32,514 nt of DNA from Lachnospiraceae bacterium (GTDB lineage Bacteria > Bacillota > Clostridia > Lachnospirales > Lachnospiraceae), in NCBI GenBank assembly GCA_022791975.1, contig JAAWAC010000016.1, forward strand, positions 1 to 32,514. The letters run 5' to 3'. Positions 24,695 through 32,514 of this stretch are shown piece after piece. The notes beneath the pieces were generated by a model. That model did no database searches. It was not told where the DNA came from and saw only the letters and a list, made by a program, of their open reading frames with translations. How positions within the stretch are numbered: position 1 is the stretch's first letter; each line of letters starts with the position of its first letter. The position numbers were made by a program, and so were the translations under genes.

Positions 24695-25282
24695 ATGGAG
24701 AGAGTTGCAGAGCTTACCCGTACTACAAAGGAGACGGACATTTTTCTTCGCCTATGTCTGGATGGCAGGGGAAAGGCGGAGCTGGCCACGGGGATTGGAT
24801 TTTTTGACCATATGCTGGATGGCTTTTCCCGTCATGGCTTGTTTGATCTGACTTGCAAAGTAAAGGGTGACTTGTATGTGGATAGTCATCATACTATTGA
24901 AGACACAGGGATTGTGTTGGGAGAGGCTATCCGGAAGGCAGTGGGGGATAAAAAAGGGATTGTGCGTTTTGGAAGCTGCATACTTCCCATGGATGAAGCT
25001 TTGATTCTGTGCTCCCTGGATTTATCTGGACGGCCCTTCTATGTGTCGGATGTCCAGCTTTCTACGGAAAGGGTGGGAGACTTTGACACCCAGATGGTAC
25101 AGGAGTTTTTCTACGCTGTATCCTATGGAGCGGCCATGAACCTTCATTTCCGGATGCTTTCCGGCTCCAACAGCCATCATATTATTGAGGGAATGTTTAA
25201 GGCCTTTGCCAAGGCTCTGGACATGGCGACCACCCAAGATCCCCGGATTGTGGATGTATTATCAACGAAAGGAAGCTTGTGA
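24695..25282 (+). CDS. hisB: Imidazoleglycerol-phosphate dehydratase
   Basis: 195-residue monofunctional HisB (no phosphatase domain, as in most Firmicutes). The metal-binding and catalytic motifs are complete: '[16 protein letters not shown]', '[19 protein letters not shown]', '[20 protein letters not shown]' and '[20 protein letters not shown]'. It turns imidazole glycerol phosphate into imidazole acetol phosphate. ATG 24695 follows a GAGGAT ribosome site 39 bases after hisD. Its stop lies two bases before the hisIE ATG. Confidence 0.96.
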   Translation: MERVAELTRTTKETDIFLRLCLDGRGKAELATGIGFFDHMLDGFSRHGLFDLTCKVKGDLYVDSHHTIEDTGIVLGEAIRKAVGDKKGIVRFGSCILPMDEALILCSLDLSGRPFYVSDVQLSTERVGDFDTQMVQEFFYAVSYGAAMNLHFRMLSGSNSHHIIEGMFKAFAKALDMATTQDPRIVDVLSTKGSL

Positions 25283-25284
25283 AT

Positions 25285-26376
25285 ATGACAAACCCATGGA
25301 ATATCGGATGTATTCGTTTAAAACAGGGAAAAACAGAGGAGGGAAAGGACGGAGCTGTCCTGGCAAAATACTACAGTGACAACGGAGCGGATGAGATTTT
25401 GGTCTTTGATCTGTCTGACAGTGATGAGGAGCAGGAGAGAAATATCGGCGTTCTCAAGGAGATTGTCCGGGTAGTGGAGGTGCCTGTAAAGGCCGGCGGG
25501 CATATTAACCGGCTGGAGGATGTGAAGAAAATTCTCTACACGGGGTGCAGCAAAGCTATTTTAAATTATGGCAAGCAATCCAATATCGATCTGACGGAGG
25601 AGGTCTCCCGGCGGTTTGGCAAGGAAAAGATTGCAGCGGCTGTGGACAGCTCTGATGTGGTCAGTGCGCCGGCAGCTCTGGTGGAGGAGTATGTAAGTCA
25701 GCTAATCTACCTGAATGAGCTGAAGCCCTTTGTGGAGTGTGTGAAGCCACTGGACTGCAATATGGAGTGGGCGGAGTTTAAGCTTAATTCCGACGGCATG
25801 GTGACCGTGGTGGTGCAGGACTATAAAACAGATGAGGTACTGATGGTGGCCTATATGAATGAGGAGGCCTATCACACTACCATTCAGACGGGAAAAATGA
25901 CTTATTGGAGCCGCAGCCGGCAGGAGTTGTGGGTGAAGGGAGCTACCAGTGGCCATTACCAGTATGTAAAGGAGCTGATGGTGGACTGTGATTATGACAC
26001 CATCCTGGCCCGGGTTTCTCAGACAGGGGCTGCCTGCCACACAGGCAACCACAGTTGCTTTTTTCAGGATATTGCCAGAAGGGAATATCGTGACAGCAAT
26101 CCTTTGAAGGTGTTTGAACAGGTTTACGGAGTTATCGCTGACCGGAAGATTCATCCCAAGGAAGGCTCTTATACCAACTATCTATTTGACAAGGGCATGG
26201 ACAAAATATTGAAGAAGGTGGGAGAGGAGGCAACCGAGCTGATTATTGCTGCCAAGAATCCGGACCCGGAAGAGATTAAATACGAGATGTCTGATTTGCT
26301 CTATCATGCCATGGTGCTGATGGTGGAGCGGGGTGTTACCTGGGAGGATATTACCAGGGAGCTGGCCAATCGCTGA
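25285..26376 (+). CDS. hisI: HisIE (phosphoribosyl-AMP cyclohydrolase/phosphoribosyl-ATP diphosphatase) with N-terminal HisF-like half-barrel
   Basis: 363 residues in three parts. (i) Residues 6-125 align with the first half of HisF ('[20 protein letters not shown]', '[20 protein letters not shown]', '[14 protein letters not shown]'), but the catalytic Asp of HisF strand 1 (C-L-D-V-K-D) is replaced (C-I-R-L-K-Q), and the second half of the barrel is absent. (ii) HisI, about 161-265: '[20 protein letters not shown]', '[20 protein letters not shown]' and 'TGNHSC', with the metal-binding D and C residues. (iii) HisE, about 275-363: '[19 protein letters not shown]' and '[14 protein letters not shown]' (EExxE, ExxD). 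It carries out steps two and three of the pathway. ATG 25285 has GGAAG nine bases before it; the GTG at 25279, overlapping the hisB stop, is an alternative. hisF, hisH, hisA and hisC are not in the window. Confidence 0.93.
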   Translation: MTNPWNIGCIRLKQGKTEEGKDGAVLAKYYSDNGADEILVFDLSDSDEEQERNIGVLKEIVRVVEVPVKAGGHINRLEDVKKILYTGCSKAILNYGKQSNIDLTEEVSRRFGKEKIAAAVDSSDVVSAPAALVEEYVSQLIYLNELKPFVECVKPLDCNMEWAEFKLNSDGMVTVVVQDYKTDEVLMVAYMNEEAYHTTIQTGKMTYWSRSRQELWVKGATSGHYQYVKELMVDCDYDTILARVSQTGAACHTGNHSCFFQDIARREYRDSNPLKVFEQVYGVIADRKIHPKEGSYTNYLFDKGMDKILKKVGEEATELIIAAKNPDPEEIKYEMSDLLYHAMVLMVERGVTWEDITRELANR

Positions 26377-26411
26377 CGGAAGATTTGTACTGCATCAAGA
26401 GGTGAGCATTT

Positions 26412-28373
26412 TTGAATTTTTCAAATCGGAAGCTTTGTATCGTTGTGATGATGGTTCTTTGGATTGTGGGGTGTCTTTTTTTCACGCCTGTATATACAAC
26501 CGTAACCATGACGTTTGCAGAAGACCCTCACGGAGAGGTGATTACCACTGTTTTTGCAACCCCACGGGAACAGGTGACCCCTAAGGATGCCAGATACCGG
26601 GCAGTCTATCAGGGAGTCGTTCGCATCTCCTATTTTGAACTTCAATATGGACAGCACTGCGCATTAAAGCGAATTGATCCGCTGGATCAGTATTATAAAA
26701 GCGGTGAGCCCCTGACTCTCAAGGAAATTACCATAACCAAAAACGGGATTGTAACGGCCCGCCTTGGGAGCCAGGAGCTTTTGGCCTGCTTTACGCCCAA
26801 TGGGGATCTGGAGCTTTTGGAGGGGGAGTCCTTTACCTTTCGAGTAACAGGGGAGGACCCACAGCTTTTCCCCACCACGGAGTTTCAGGCACTGTATATT
26901 CGGACCCCTCTTTCCGTAAGACTTCTGGGAGCCCTGCTTTTTGGTGGTGCAGTTGTGCTCCTGTTGTTTCTGGGAGGGTGGCTGCAAAGGAGAATTGCCG
27001 GGCAGAGCCTTTTTTATCGGTGTACTACCTGCCTGCTTTTTGGGGGAATCCTGTGTGCGGCTTTCTTGACGGTGTATGTGGGGTTTCGCAATCCCTTTTA
27101 TCTGAATCCGGATGAGTATCACACCCTTGCGGTGGTGGACTATTATTTTTCTCATAGTATGCCCCCGGACATGCGAGACCCTGAGATTATCAATTCCTAT
27201 GCTGTTTACGGAACCACACGCCACAGCGAGTGGAATGTGTTCTATTTTCTTACGGCAAAAATCGGGCAGATCTTTACGGACAAAATTATACAGGCCCGTT
27301 TCTTTACGTTGGCCACCTTTTGCCTGATGCTGGGAATTGCCCTGAAAAATATGAAAAAGAACACGGCGTTTCTCTTTACACTGCTTTTAACGCCCCAGAT
27401 TTGGTATCTGTTTTCCTATTGTACCTCAGATTCTTTTGACTTTTTTATGAGCTTTCTGTGTCTGTATCAGCTTGTAGAAAAAAAGAGTATGCTGAATCAG
27501 GTGCTGGAAAACTCCTTCTGTAAAAAGCATATTTGGTATATCTTCCTTCTTGGTCTGTTGTTTGTCCAGATTTTGTGGGCCAAGCCCTCCTTCTTTCCGG
27601 TGCTGATTTTTATTTTCCTGATCCTGCTGTATCGGCTTATCCATCCGGAGGCCTTTGGATGGGAGGGAAGGCCGTGGAAGGTCATTGGACGGGAGGAGAA
27701 GAAAAAGGCCCGCAGGGCCTTGCTGGGCAGGTATCTGACTATAGTGGGGGTTACCCTTTTGATCTTTGTGGTTCGCTATATGATTACGGACTATCCCTAT
27801 TATGGATTTGCCAAATATGACGTATACATGGAGATGCTGGAGAAGACAGCCCTCTATGGATATAAGTTTTCCACGCCGCCAATGGAGAGGGCCTATTCCA
27901 TGAGCTTTATGGAGAAGGGAATCTCTCTGGGGGACTTCTTTACCCAGTTTGAATTTAACAAGAACCTGTTTCGAACCTTTTCTGGATTTTTTGGCTCCTA
28001 TGCCTTTGGAGCGGCTGATTGGTATTATCTGGTAATGGGAGGGCTTTATCTGGCTTTGCTGGGGTATCTGATGTACAAGGCTGTTCAGGCCAAAAACGCC
28101 AGGCTCTGGTGGGAGATGGGAGCCGCAGTGGGAACCATGCTGATTCACTATGCATTGATTGTGTACAATGGGTGGGTGGTGGATTTTCAGCCCCAGGGAA
28201 GATACCTGGTTCCCATTTTAATTTATGTGGCGTATCTGGTGTACCGCGTGGACAGAAAGGGGGAGGACAAGGTCCTTCGGGCGCTCCTGTGCCTTACCTG
28301 TCTGTTCTCGTTGTACTGCTATTGTGCCATTGGAGTGTACAACCTGATTCCCGTACAGGGGATTCAGTCGTAA
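26412..28373 (+). CDS. Large polytopic membrane protein (DUF2142-like, GT-C-like fold)
   Basis: 653 residues. It has an N-terminal span ('LCIVVMMVLWIVGCLFFTPV'), then an extracytoplasmic beta-rich domain (about 30-160), then some ten more spans. The acidic motif 'FYLNPDEYHTLAVVDYYFSH' (D234-E235) in the first loop after a span and the late 'DFQPQGRYLVPILIYVAYLV' (Q-G-R-Y-x-x-P) are what is seen in DUF2142 and related GT-C-type glycosyltransferases that use polyprenyl-linked sugars. A role in cell-envelope glycosylation is inferred. The start is TTG 26412 behind AGAGGTGAG. The gene begins 35 bases after hisIE and 24 bases before the helicase gene, on the same strand; the grouping may simply be read-through of an operon. 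Confidence 0.65.
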   Translation: MNFSNRKLCIVVMMVLWIVGCLFFTPVYTTVTMTFAEDPHGEVITTVFATPREQVTPKDARYRAVYQGVVRISYFELQYGQHCALKRIDPLDQYYKSGEPLTLKEITITKNGIVTARLGSQELLACFTPNGDLELLEGESFTFRVTGEDPQLFPTTEFQALYIRTPLSVRLLGALLFGGAVVLLLFLGGWLQRRIAGQSLFYRCTTCLLFGGILCAAFLTVYVGFRNPFYLNPDEYHTLAVVDYYFSHSMPPDMRDPEIINSYAVYGTTRHSEWNVFYFLTAKIGQIFTDKIIQARFFTLATFCLMLGIALKNMKKNTAFLFTLLLTPQIWYLFSYCTSDSFDFFMSFLCLYQLVEKKSMLNQVLENSFCKKHIWYIFLLGLLFVQILWAKPSFFPVLIFIFLILLYRLIHPEAFGWEGRPWKVIGREEKKKARRALLGRYLTIVGVTLLIFVVRYMITDYPYYGFAKYDVYMEMLEKTALYGYKFSTPPMERAYSMSFMEKGISLGDFFTQFEFNKNLFRTFSGFFGSYAFGAADWYYLVMGGLYLALLGYLMYKAVQAKNARLWWEMGAAVGTMLIHYALIVYNGWVVDFQPQGRYLVPILIYVAYLVYRVDRKGEDKVLRALLCLTCLFSLYCYCAIGVYNLIPVQGIQS

Positions 28374-28397
28374 AAGCCTGTATGGTGGGGGACCTGA

Positions 28398-30860
28398 ATG
28401 GGGATGGAGGATAACAAAAGCTTTATAAAAATCTCTGTGCGCAACCTGGTGGAGTTTATTCTCCGCAGCGGAGATCTGGACAATCGAAGAGGGAGCAGGG
28501 CGGATAGAGACGCTATGCTGGCTGGGGGGAGAATACACCGGAAAATCCAGCGTCAGATGGGCCCCCTCTACCAGGCGGAGGTTCCCTTAAAAATTTTGGT
28601 TCCCATGGGGGAGCTTAACTGCCAGGTGGAGGGCCGGGCAGATGGGATTTTCCCGGAGGACGGGGCAATCTATGTGGACGAGATCAAGGGGATTTATCGG
28701 GATCTACACTATGTGGAAGAGCCTGTGCCGGTGCATCTGGCACAGGCTATGTGTTATGCCTGGATTTATGTCAGTCAAAAGGAGCTTACGTCCATTGGCG
28801 TGCAGATGACCTATTGCAATCTGGATACAGAGGAACGAAAAATTTTTCGACAAACCTTTTCGGCAGACTATTTAAAGAAATGGTTTTGGGATCTGATGGA
28901 GGAATACAAGAAATGGGCGGTCTTTCAGCAGCGCTGGCTGGAGTGTAGGCAGGCTTCCATAGAGCCTCTGGTGTTTCCTTTTCCTTATCGGGAAGGACAA
29001 AGGGAGCTGGCGACCAGCGTATATCGTGCCATCCTGCGGAAAAAGCGTCTCTTTATCCAGGCGCCTACAGGGGTGGGCAAAACTATGTCTGCGGTATTTC
29101 CCGCGGTGAAAGCTTTGGGAATGGGACTGGGGGACAAGATTTTTTACCTGACAGCCAAGACCATCACCAGGACTGTGGCGGGGGAAGCCTTTTCCCTTTT
29201 GCGACAACAGGGGCTTCGCCTGAAAACTGTGGTTTTAACGGCCAAGGAAAAGCTGTGCGCCTGTGAGAGCATGGAATGTAATCCGGAGGCTTGTCCCTAT
29301 GCAAAAGGCCATTATGACAGAGTAAACGAGGCCATGTTTGATTTGCTTACCCAAAATGGGGATGGCCAGGAGGGGGACGACTGGAGCCGGGAGGTGATTC
29401 AGGATCAGGCGCAGAAGTATCAGGTCTGCCCCTTTGAGCTGAGCCTGGATATGTCTACTTGGGCAGACAGTGTTATCTGTGATTACAATTATGTGTTTGA
29501 CCCCCATGTGCATCTGAAACGGTTCTTTTCAGAAGGTGTAAAGGGGGAGTATCTATTTTTGATTGACGAGGCTCACAACCTGGTGGAGCGAGGGCGGGAA
29601 ATGTACAGCGCCACCCTTTACAAGGAAGATTTTCTGGCTCTCAAGCGGCAGGTAAAGGGACGATGGCCCAGACTGGAGAAACGGCTGGAGAAATGTAATA
29701 AATATCTCCTTCACCTGAAACGGGAGTGTGAGGATTGCCAGGTACAAAAGGAGATAACGGTCTTTGCCCTGGGGCTTATGGACTTAATGGGAGAGCTGGA
29801 AAAGGTGCAGGAAGAGGCGCTGGAGGTGGAGCTTTCCGACGCGATCACGGAATTTTATTTTCAGGTCCGCCATTTCCTCAATATTTATGAGCTTTCCCTG
29901 GGAGGGACGAACGCCAAGAGAGAGCCAGAAAAGGAGAAGGAAGCAAAAAAAGGGGCAGAAGAGATAGGCGGGGATTATGTCATCTATACGGAGCTTTTGG
30001 AGGATGGACGGTTTAAGATCAAGCTTTACTGTGTGGAGACTGCCAGGAATTTGCGGGAATATTTGGATAAGGGAAACAGCGCAGTGTTTTTTTCCGCTAC
30101 CCTACTTCCCATGCCTTATTATAAGCATCTGCTGGGGGATGAGGAGGATTATGCCATTTATGCGCATTCCCCCTTTTCCCAGGAAAATCGTCTGCTTCTG
30201 GTGGCACGGGATGTGAGCAGCCGCTATAGCAGGCGGGGGGCCCGGGAATATGAGCGGATTGCGGCCTATATTAACCAGACGGTTGAGAGTCATCCTGGCA
30301 ATTACCTGGTATTCTTTCCCTCCTACAAAATGCTCCAGGAGGTGGTAACAGTTTATGAACACCAGTTCGAATGCTCTGAGGTGCGCTGTCTGGTTCAGCG
30401 TGCGGGCATGGGAGAAAGGGAGAGGGAGGAGTTTCTGGAGCAGTTTGCCAGGAAGCCATCCGGAGAAGGACTTCTGGGCTTTTGCATTATGGGAGGCATC
30501 TTTTCTGAGGGCATTGATTTAAAGCGTGAGGCACTGATTGGCAGTGTCATTGTGGGTACTGGCTTGCCCCAGGTATGTGGGGAGCGGGAGCTTTTGCGAC
30601 AGTTCTATGAGGATCGGGGCATGGAGGGCTTTGCCTATGCCTATCAGTATCCGGGCATGAACAAGGTACAACAGGCCGCCGGTCGGGTTATCCGCACCCA
30701 GGAGGATCGGGGAGTGATTTTGCTGCTGGATGAGCGTTTTACCCAGATCTCTTATCAGAGGCTCTTTCCCAGGGAGTGGGAGAGGCATCAGGTATGCCGG
30801 CTGGGGGAACTTACAGGGTATTTGGAGGAGTTTTGGGGAGGAGCGGAGGGTCTTAGCTAG
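28398..30860 (+). CDS. RecB-like nuclease fused to XPD/DinG-type helicase
   Basis: 820 residues. Residues 30-130 carry a PD-(D/E)xK nuclease of the RecB/Cas4 group: H47 ('GGRIHRKIQ'), D82 ('GRADGIF'), E95-x-K97 ('VDEIKG') and the QxxxY motif Q116...Y120 ('HLAQAMCYAW'). Then come the superfamily 2 motor of the Rad3/XPD/DinG family: Walker A 'QAPTGVGKTMS' (K228), cysteines C287, C294, C299 and C344 as likely Fe-S ligands, DEAH box D390-H393, and the C-terminal motor ('GGIFSEGIDLKREAL', 'QQAAGRVIRTQEDRGVILLL', which is motif VI). This should unwind 5'-3' and cut branched or damaged DNA. The first ATG (28398) is used; a second ATG two codons on would serve as well. It ends four bases before the convergent AEC gene. 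Confidence 0.88.
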   Translation: MGMEDNKSFIKISVRNLVEFILRSGDLDNRRGSRADRDAMLAGGRIHRKIQRQMGPLYQAEVPLKILVPMGELNCQVEGRADGIFPEDGAIYVDEIKGIYRDLHYVEEPVPVHLAQAMCYAWIYVSQKELTSIGVQMTYCNLDTEERKIFRQTFSADYLKKWFWDLMEEYKKWAVFQQRWLECRQASIEPLVFPFPYREGQRELATSVYRAILRKKRLFIQAPTGVGKTMSAVFPAVKALGMGLGDKIFYLTAKTITRTVAGEAFSLLRQQGLRLKTVVLTAKEKLCACESMECNPEACPYAKGHYDRVNEAMFDLLTQNGDGQEGDDWSREVIQDQAQKYQVCPFELSLDMSTWADSVICDYNYVFDPHVHLKRFFSEGVKGEYLFLIDEAHNLVERGREMYSATLYKEDFLALKRQVKGRWPRLEKRLEKCNKYLLHLKRECEDCQVQKEITVFALGLMDLMGELEKVQEEALEVELSDAITEFYFQVRHFLNIYELSLGGTNAKREPEKEKEAKKGAEEIGGDYVIYTELLEDGRFKIKLYCVETARNLREYLDKGNSAVFFSATLLPMPYYKHLLGDEEDYAIYAHSPFSQENRLLLVARDVSSRYSRRGAREYERIAAYINQTVESHPGNYLVFFPSYKMLQEVVTVYEHQFECSEVRCLVQRAGMGEREREEFLEQFARKPSGEGLLGFCIMGGIFSEGIDLKREALIGSVIVGTGLPQVCGERELLRQFYEDRGMEGFAYAYQYPGMNKVQQAAGRVIRTQEDRGVILLLDERFTQISYQRLFPREWERHQVCRLGELTGYLEEFWGGAEGLS

Positions 30861-30864
30861 TGTT

Positions 30865-31791
30865 TTACAGAGTCTCGTACAGAGCAACAAAAAGGGGCAT
30901 GGTGGCAATGCTTACCAGAGTGGTTGCGATATTGATAGCGCTCACATATTCTGGTTCCTGGCGATGGAGCTGGGCCAACTGTGTGACCAGGGAGGCGGAA
31001 GGGGTGGTTACAGCCAAAAACACCACCAGCATCACATAGGAGCTGTCTGGGCTAAGAGTGCGGGTTCCACTGCAAATAATAACCAGTAATATCAGTGCAG
31101 GGCAAAACAGCATGCGCAAAAAGATAATAAAATACAGGCGCTTTTGTTGGAGAAGCTTTTTTAGATCCAGGGCAGCAAAGAGCATTCCTGTGACCAGCAT
31201 ACAGATGGGACCGATGACAGAGCCCAGGGTTGACACAGTATCCAAAATCACGCCGGGCAGCCGGACACGTCCAAAAAAGGTAAGAAGCCCCAGCAAAATG
31301 GCAAAGAGGTTGGGGTTGCAGAGGATCTTTTTCCACGCTATCTTTTTCATTCCTGAGAACAGGCAGATGCCGTGGGTCCACACAAAGAGATTCTGGACAG
31401 TTAAGTAGGCACTGGTGTAAATGACCCATTTTGTCCCTAGTACAGAGGAAACAATGGGAATAATCAGGCTCCCTGCATTGGTGTAGATAAGAGAGCACTG
31501 CTCTGGGACGCTCAAGTGCCAGAGTCGCCCGCCTGCCGTGGCAAGTAAAATCATGAGAATATGAGCCACTGTGGATGCGGCAAAGGCCAACAAAAGCCCA
31601 GAGCTGACAACCGGGGAGTATTCCATCTGAAAGGAATCAAAAATTACCATGGGCATCAATAAATACAGGCTGAGCTTGGAAAGAACATAGCTGTCCTGAG
31701 GTTGAAAAAGTCCCCATTTTACCATGATATAGCCCAGAAGTATTATGAGAAAGAGCTGGGCTATTTTTTGTGCAAGTAAAAGGCTGATCAT
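30865..31791 (-). CDS. AEC-family permease (auxin efflux carrier/malate-type)
   Basis: 308-residue membrane protein with ten predicted spans in two five-span halves, ordinary for the AEC family. Seen are 'IAQLFLIILLGYIMVKWGLF' (first span with G-Y), 'LSLYLLMPMVIFDSFQMEY', 'SLIYTNAGSLIIPIVSSVLG' (N-x-G-x-x-x-x-P motif in span four) and 'AVTTPSASLVTQLAQLHRQE' in span nine. Family members export or import organic anions; substrate unknown here. GGGAG lies eight bases before ATG 31791. It points toward the helicase gene. Confidence 0.9.
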   Translation of the reverse strand: MISLLLAQKIAQLFLIILLGYIMVKWGLFQPQDSYVLSKLSLYLLMPMVIFDSFQMEYSPVVSSGLLLAFAASTVAHILMILLATAGGRLWHLSVPEQCSLIYTNAGSLIIPIVSSVLGTKWVIYTSAYLTVQNLFVWTHGICLFSGMKKIAWKKILCNPNLFAILLGLLTFFGRVRLPGVILDTVSTLGSVIGPICMLVTGMLFAALDLKKLLQQKRLYFIIFLRMLFCPALILLVIICSGTRTLSPDSSYVMLVVFLAVTTPSASLVTQLAQLHRQEPEYVSAINIATTLVSIATMPLFVALYETL

Positions 31792-31852
31792 AGACGTTAC
31801 TCCCTTATTTTTTCTAAAGAGACTGAATTTCCCGGTGCCAAAGCTGACACTT

Positions 31853-32201
31853 CTACTTCCGAAGCTTCAAGGACATGGCAGGGATGTAGGAATGGCGTTT
31901 TAAGCTGTCAAGCACGTCCTCCCGGAAAATACTGGAGGAAAGTCCGGCCAAATAGGCGGTCCCAATGGTGGAAAGCTCTCCGGTTTCTGGAACCTGTATG
32001 ACGGCATTCAGCAAATGGAGTATCCTGTTCTATACATTTTACCACATCCAAGATTTGAAAGGCAATGAAATCCAGGGCAGCTCGGATGATTTCTGGCTTT
32101 CCTGTAAAGGCGGGGATTAGGACAGTAAGCGGTTGCCTTAGCAAATAGGAAAACTGCCAGGGTAGTATCTTGAAGAATCCCGGAAAAGCCAGTAAAATCA
32201 A
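31853..32201 (-). pseudogene. FGGY-family sugar kinase C-terminal remnant with deletions
   Basis: On the minus strand 'GKPEIIRAALDFIAFQILDV' with VKCIEQDTPF is the FGGY_C helix that precedes the ATP site. The expected '-VDGG-x-x-x-N-' stretch is missing and the frame shifts. The next frame gives 'NAVIQVPETGELSTIGTAYL' and then AGLSSSIFREDVLDSLKRHSY up to a TAG at 31853-31855, the normal C-terminal end of xylulokinase/glycerol kinase-like proteins. Upstream, 'QPLTVLIPAFTG' is joined directly to KPEII, so the loop with the sugar-binding part is also lost. At least two internal deletions make it inactive. The N-terminal half of the kinase was not found. Confidence 0.65.
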
Positions 32202-32314
32202 TGATTGTACGGCTCAATGAGGTACTTACTACACCATTTTTGAAAGAGCCTTGAAATGACAATTCCCAATATAAAATAGATTCCGGAAAAATATGATTAA
32301 GCGACAGCTTCCTT

Positions 32315-32514
32315 TTATAAAAAGGACTGCCGCTTTTTAGGAAGATTATGTACCTTGTGCAAATGCTCATGTACGGTAAAGAAGTAAGCAACCGAAAACA
32401 AGAGATAGACTCCCAGCATTATAATTTCTTTTTCCTGTTTTTTTACCTGTTGGCGGAGCTGGATGAGTTCCTCGTTAAGCGTCATAGCGCTTTGTGGTGT
32501 CTGTGAGCCAGCTC
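32315..32514 (-). CDS. C-terminal part of a small membrane protein (partial, runs off the window)
   Basis: The open frame runs from the window end to a TAA at 32315-32317. From the ATG at 32483-32485 it has 56 residues: a helical 'NEELIQLRQQVKKQEKEI' likely to form a coiled coil, one hydrophobic segment 'IMLGVYLLFSVAYFF', and a basic tail. The frame stays open upstream of that ATG, and no ribosome site precedes it, so the true start probably lies outside the window. Family not recognised. It is followed by about 110 bases with no gene and then the kinase remnant. Confidence 0.45.
   Translation of the reverse strand, partial: AGSQTPQSAMTLNEELIQLRQQVKKQEKEIIMLGVYLLFSVAYFFTVHEHLHKVHNLPKKRQSFL

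Noticed and set aside
28872..30908. Minus-strand frames opposite the helicase gene
   Set aside because: Short, without ribosome sites or domains, within a conserved helicase frame.

Overview
The window looks like chromosomal DNA of a Firmicute of the Lachnospiraceae type (Blautia/Ruminococcus-like gut anaerobe). This is inferred from protein character: HisZ with short-form HisG, RecU, a RecB-nuclease/XPD-like helicase, AgrA/AgrC-style regulators, and a 663-residue GH31 alpha-glucosidase whose catalytic residues fall at the same numbers as those of the Blautia obeum enzyme Ro-alphaG1. Base composition is roughly balanced by eye, and the first kilobase is visibly more AT-rich. No rRNA, tRNA, CRISPR array or intact insertion sequence was recognised.

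Layout. (1) 1-913 is decayed accessory DNA: a tyrosine recombinase remnant with a nonsense codon and a frameshift (-), back to back with an unrecognised, stop-interrupted gene (+). (2) 971-3895 holds small housekeeping or stress genes: an ICMT/PEMT-like membrane methyltransferase, a CatA-like acetyltransferase (-), a MarR regulator with twin palindromic operators that overlaps a flavin-binding-fold (PNPOx-like) gene, and an XRE regulator. (3) 3951-11305 is a minus-strand alpha-galactoside operon: sugar-binding lipoprotein, two permeases, GH36 alpha-galactosidase, and a GH13 amylosucrase-like enzyme. It is controlled from a divergent intergenic region carrying three 42-bp-spaced repeats and an AraC regulator (+). 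The binding-protein gene is broken by one extra base in a run of eight G. (4) 12379-14370 is a GH31 alpha-glucosidase (-), tail to tail with the first AraC gene and divergent from a second one. (5) 14531-19213 holds the second AraC regulator, a COG1237-type metallo-beta-lactamase-fold hydrolase, a LytTR response regulator, a GHKL sensor kinase, and a lipoprotein with its own promoter inside an inverted repeat. (6) 19349-21202 holds a Cys-rich small protein, an RluA-family pseudouridine synthase and RecU. (7) 21199-26376 is a histidine operon (hisZ-hisG-hisD-hisB-hisIE) with a strong promoter overlapping the recU stop codon. Its last gene carries an N-terminal HisF-like half-barrel. (8) 26412-30860 holds a large polytopic membrane protein (DUF2142-like) and a RecB-nuclease/XPD-like helicase. 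(9) 30865-32514 (-) holds an AEC-family permease, a deletion-ridden FGGY sugar-kinase pseudogene and the C-terminus of a small membrane protein.

How the parts work together. Raffinose-type sugars would be bound by the lipoprotein, imported by the two permeases (the ATPase is not in the window), cut by the GH36 enzyme to galactose plus sucrose, and the sucrose handled by the GH13_4 enzyme. Glucosides released from this or from isomalto-oligosaccharides could go to the GH31 enzyme. The his genes supply the first steps and several middle steps of histidine synthesis; hisC, hisH, hisA and a catalytic hisF are not present here.
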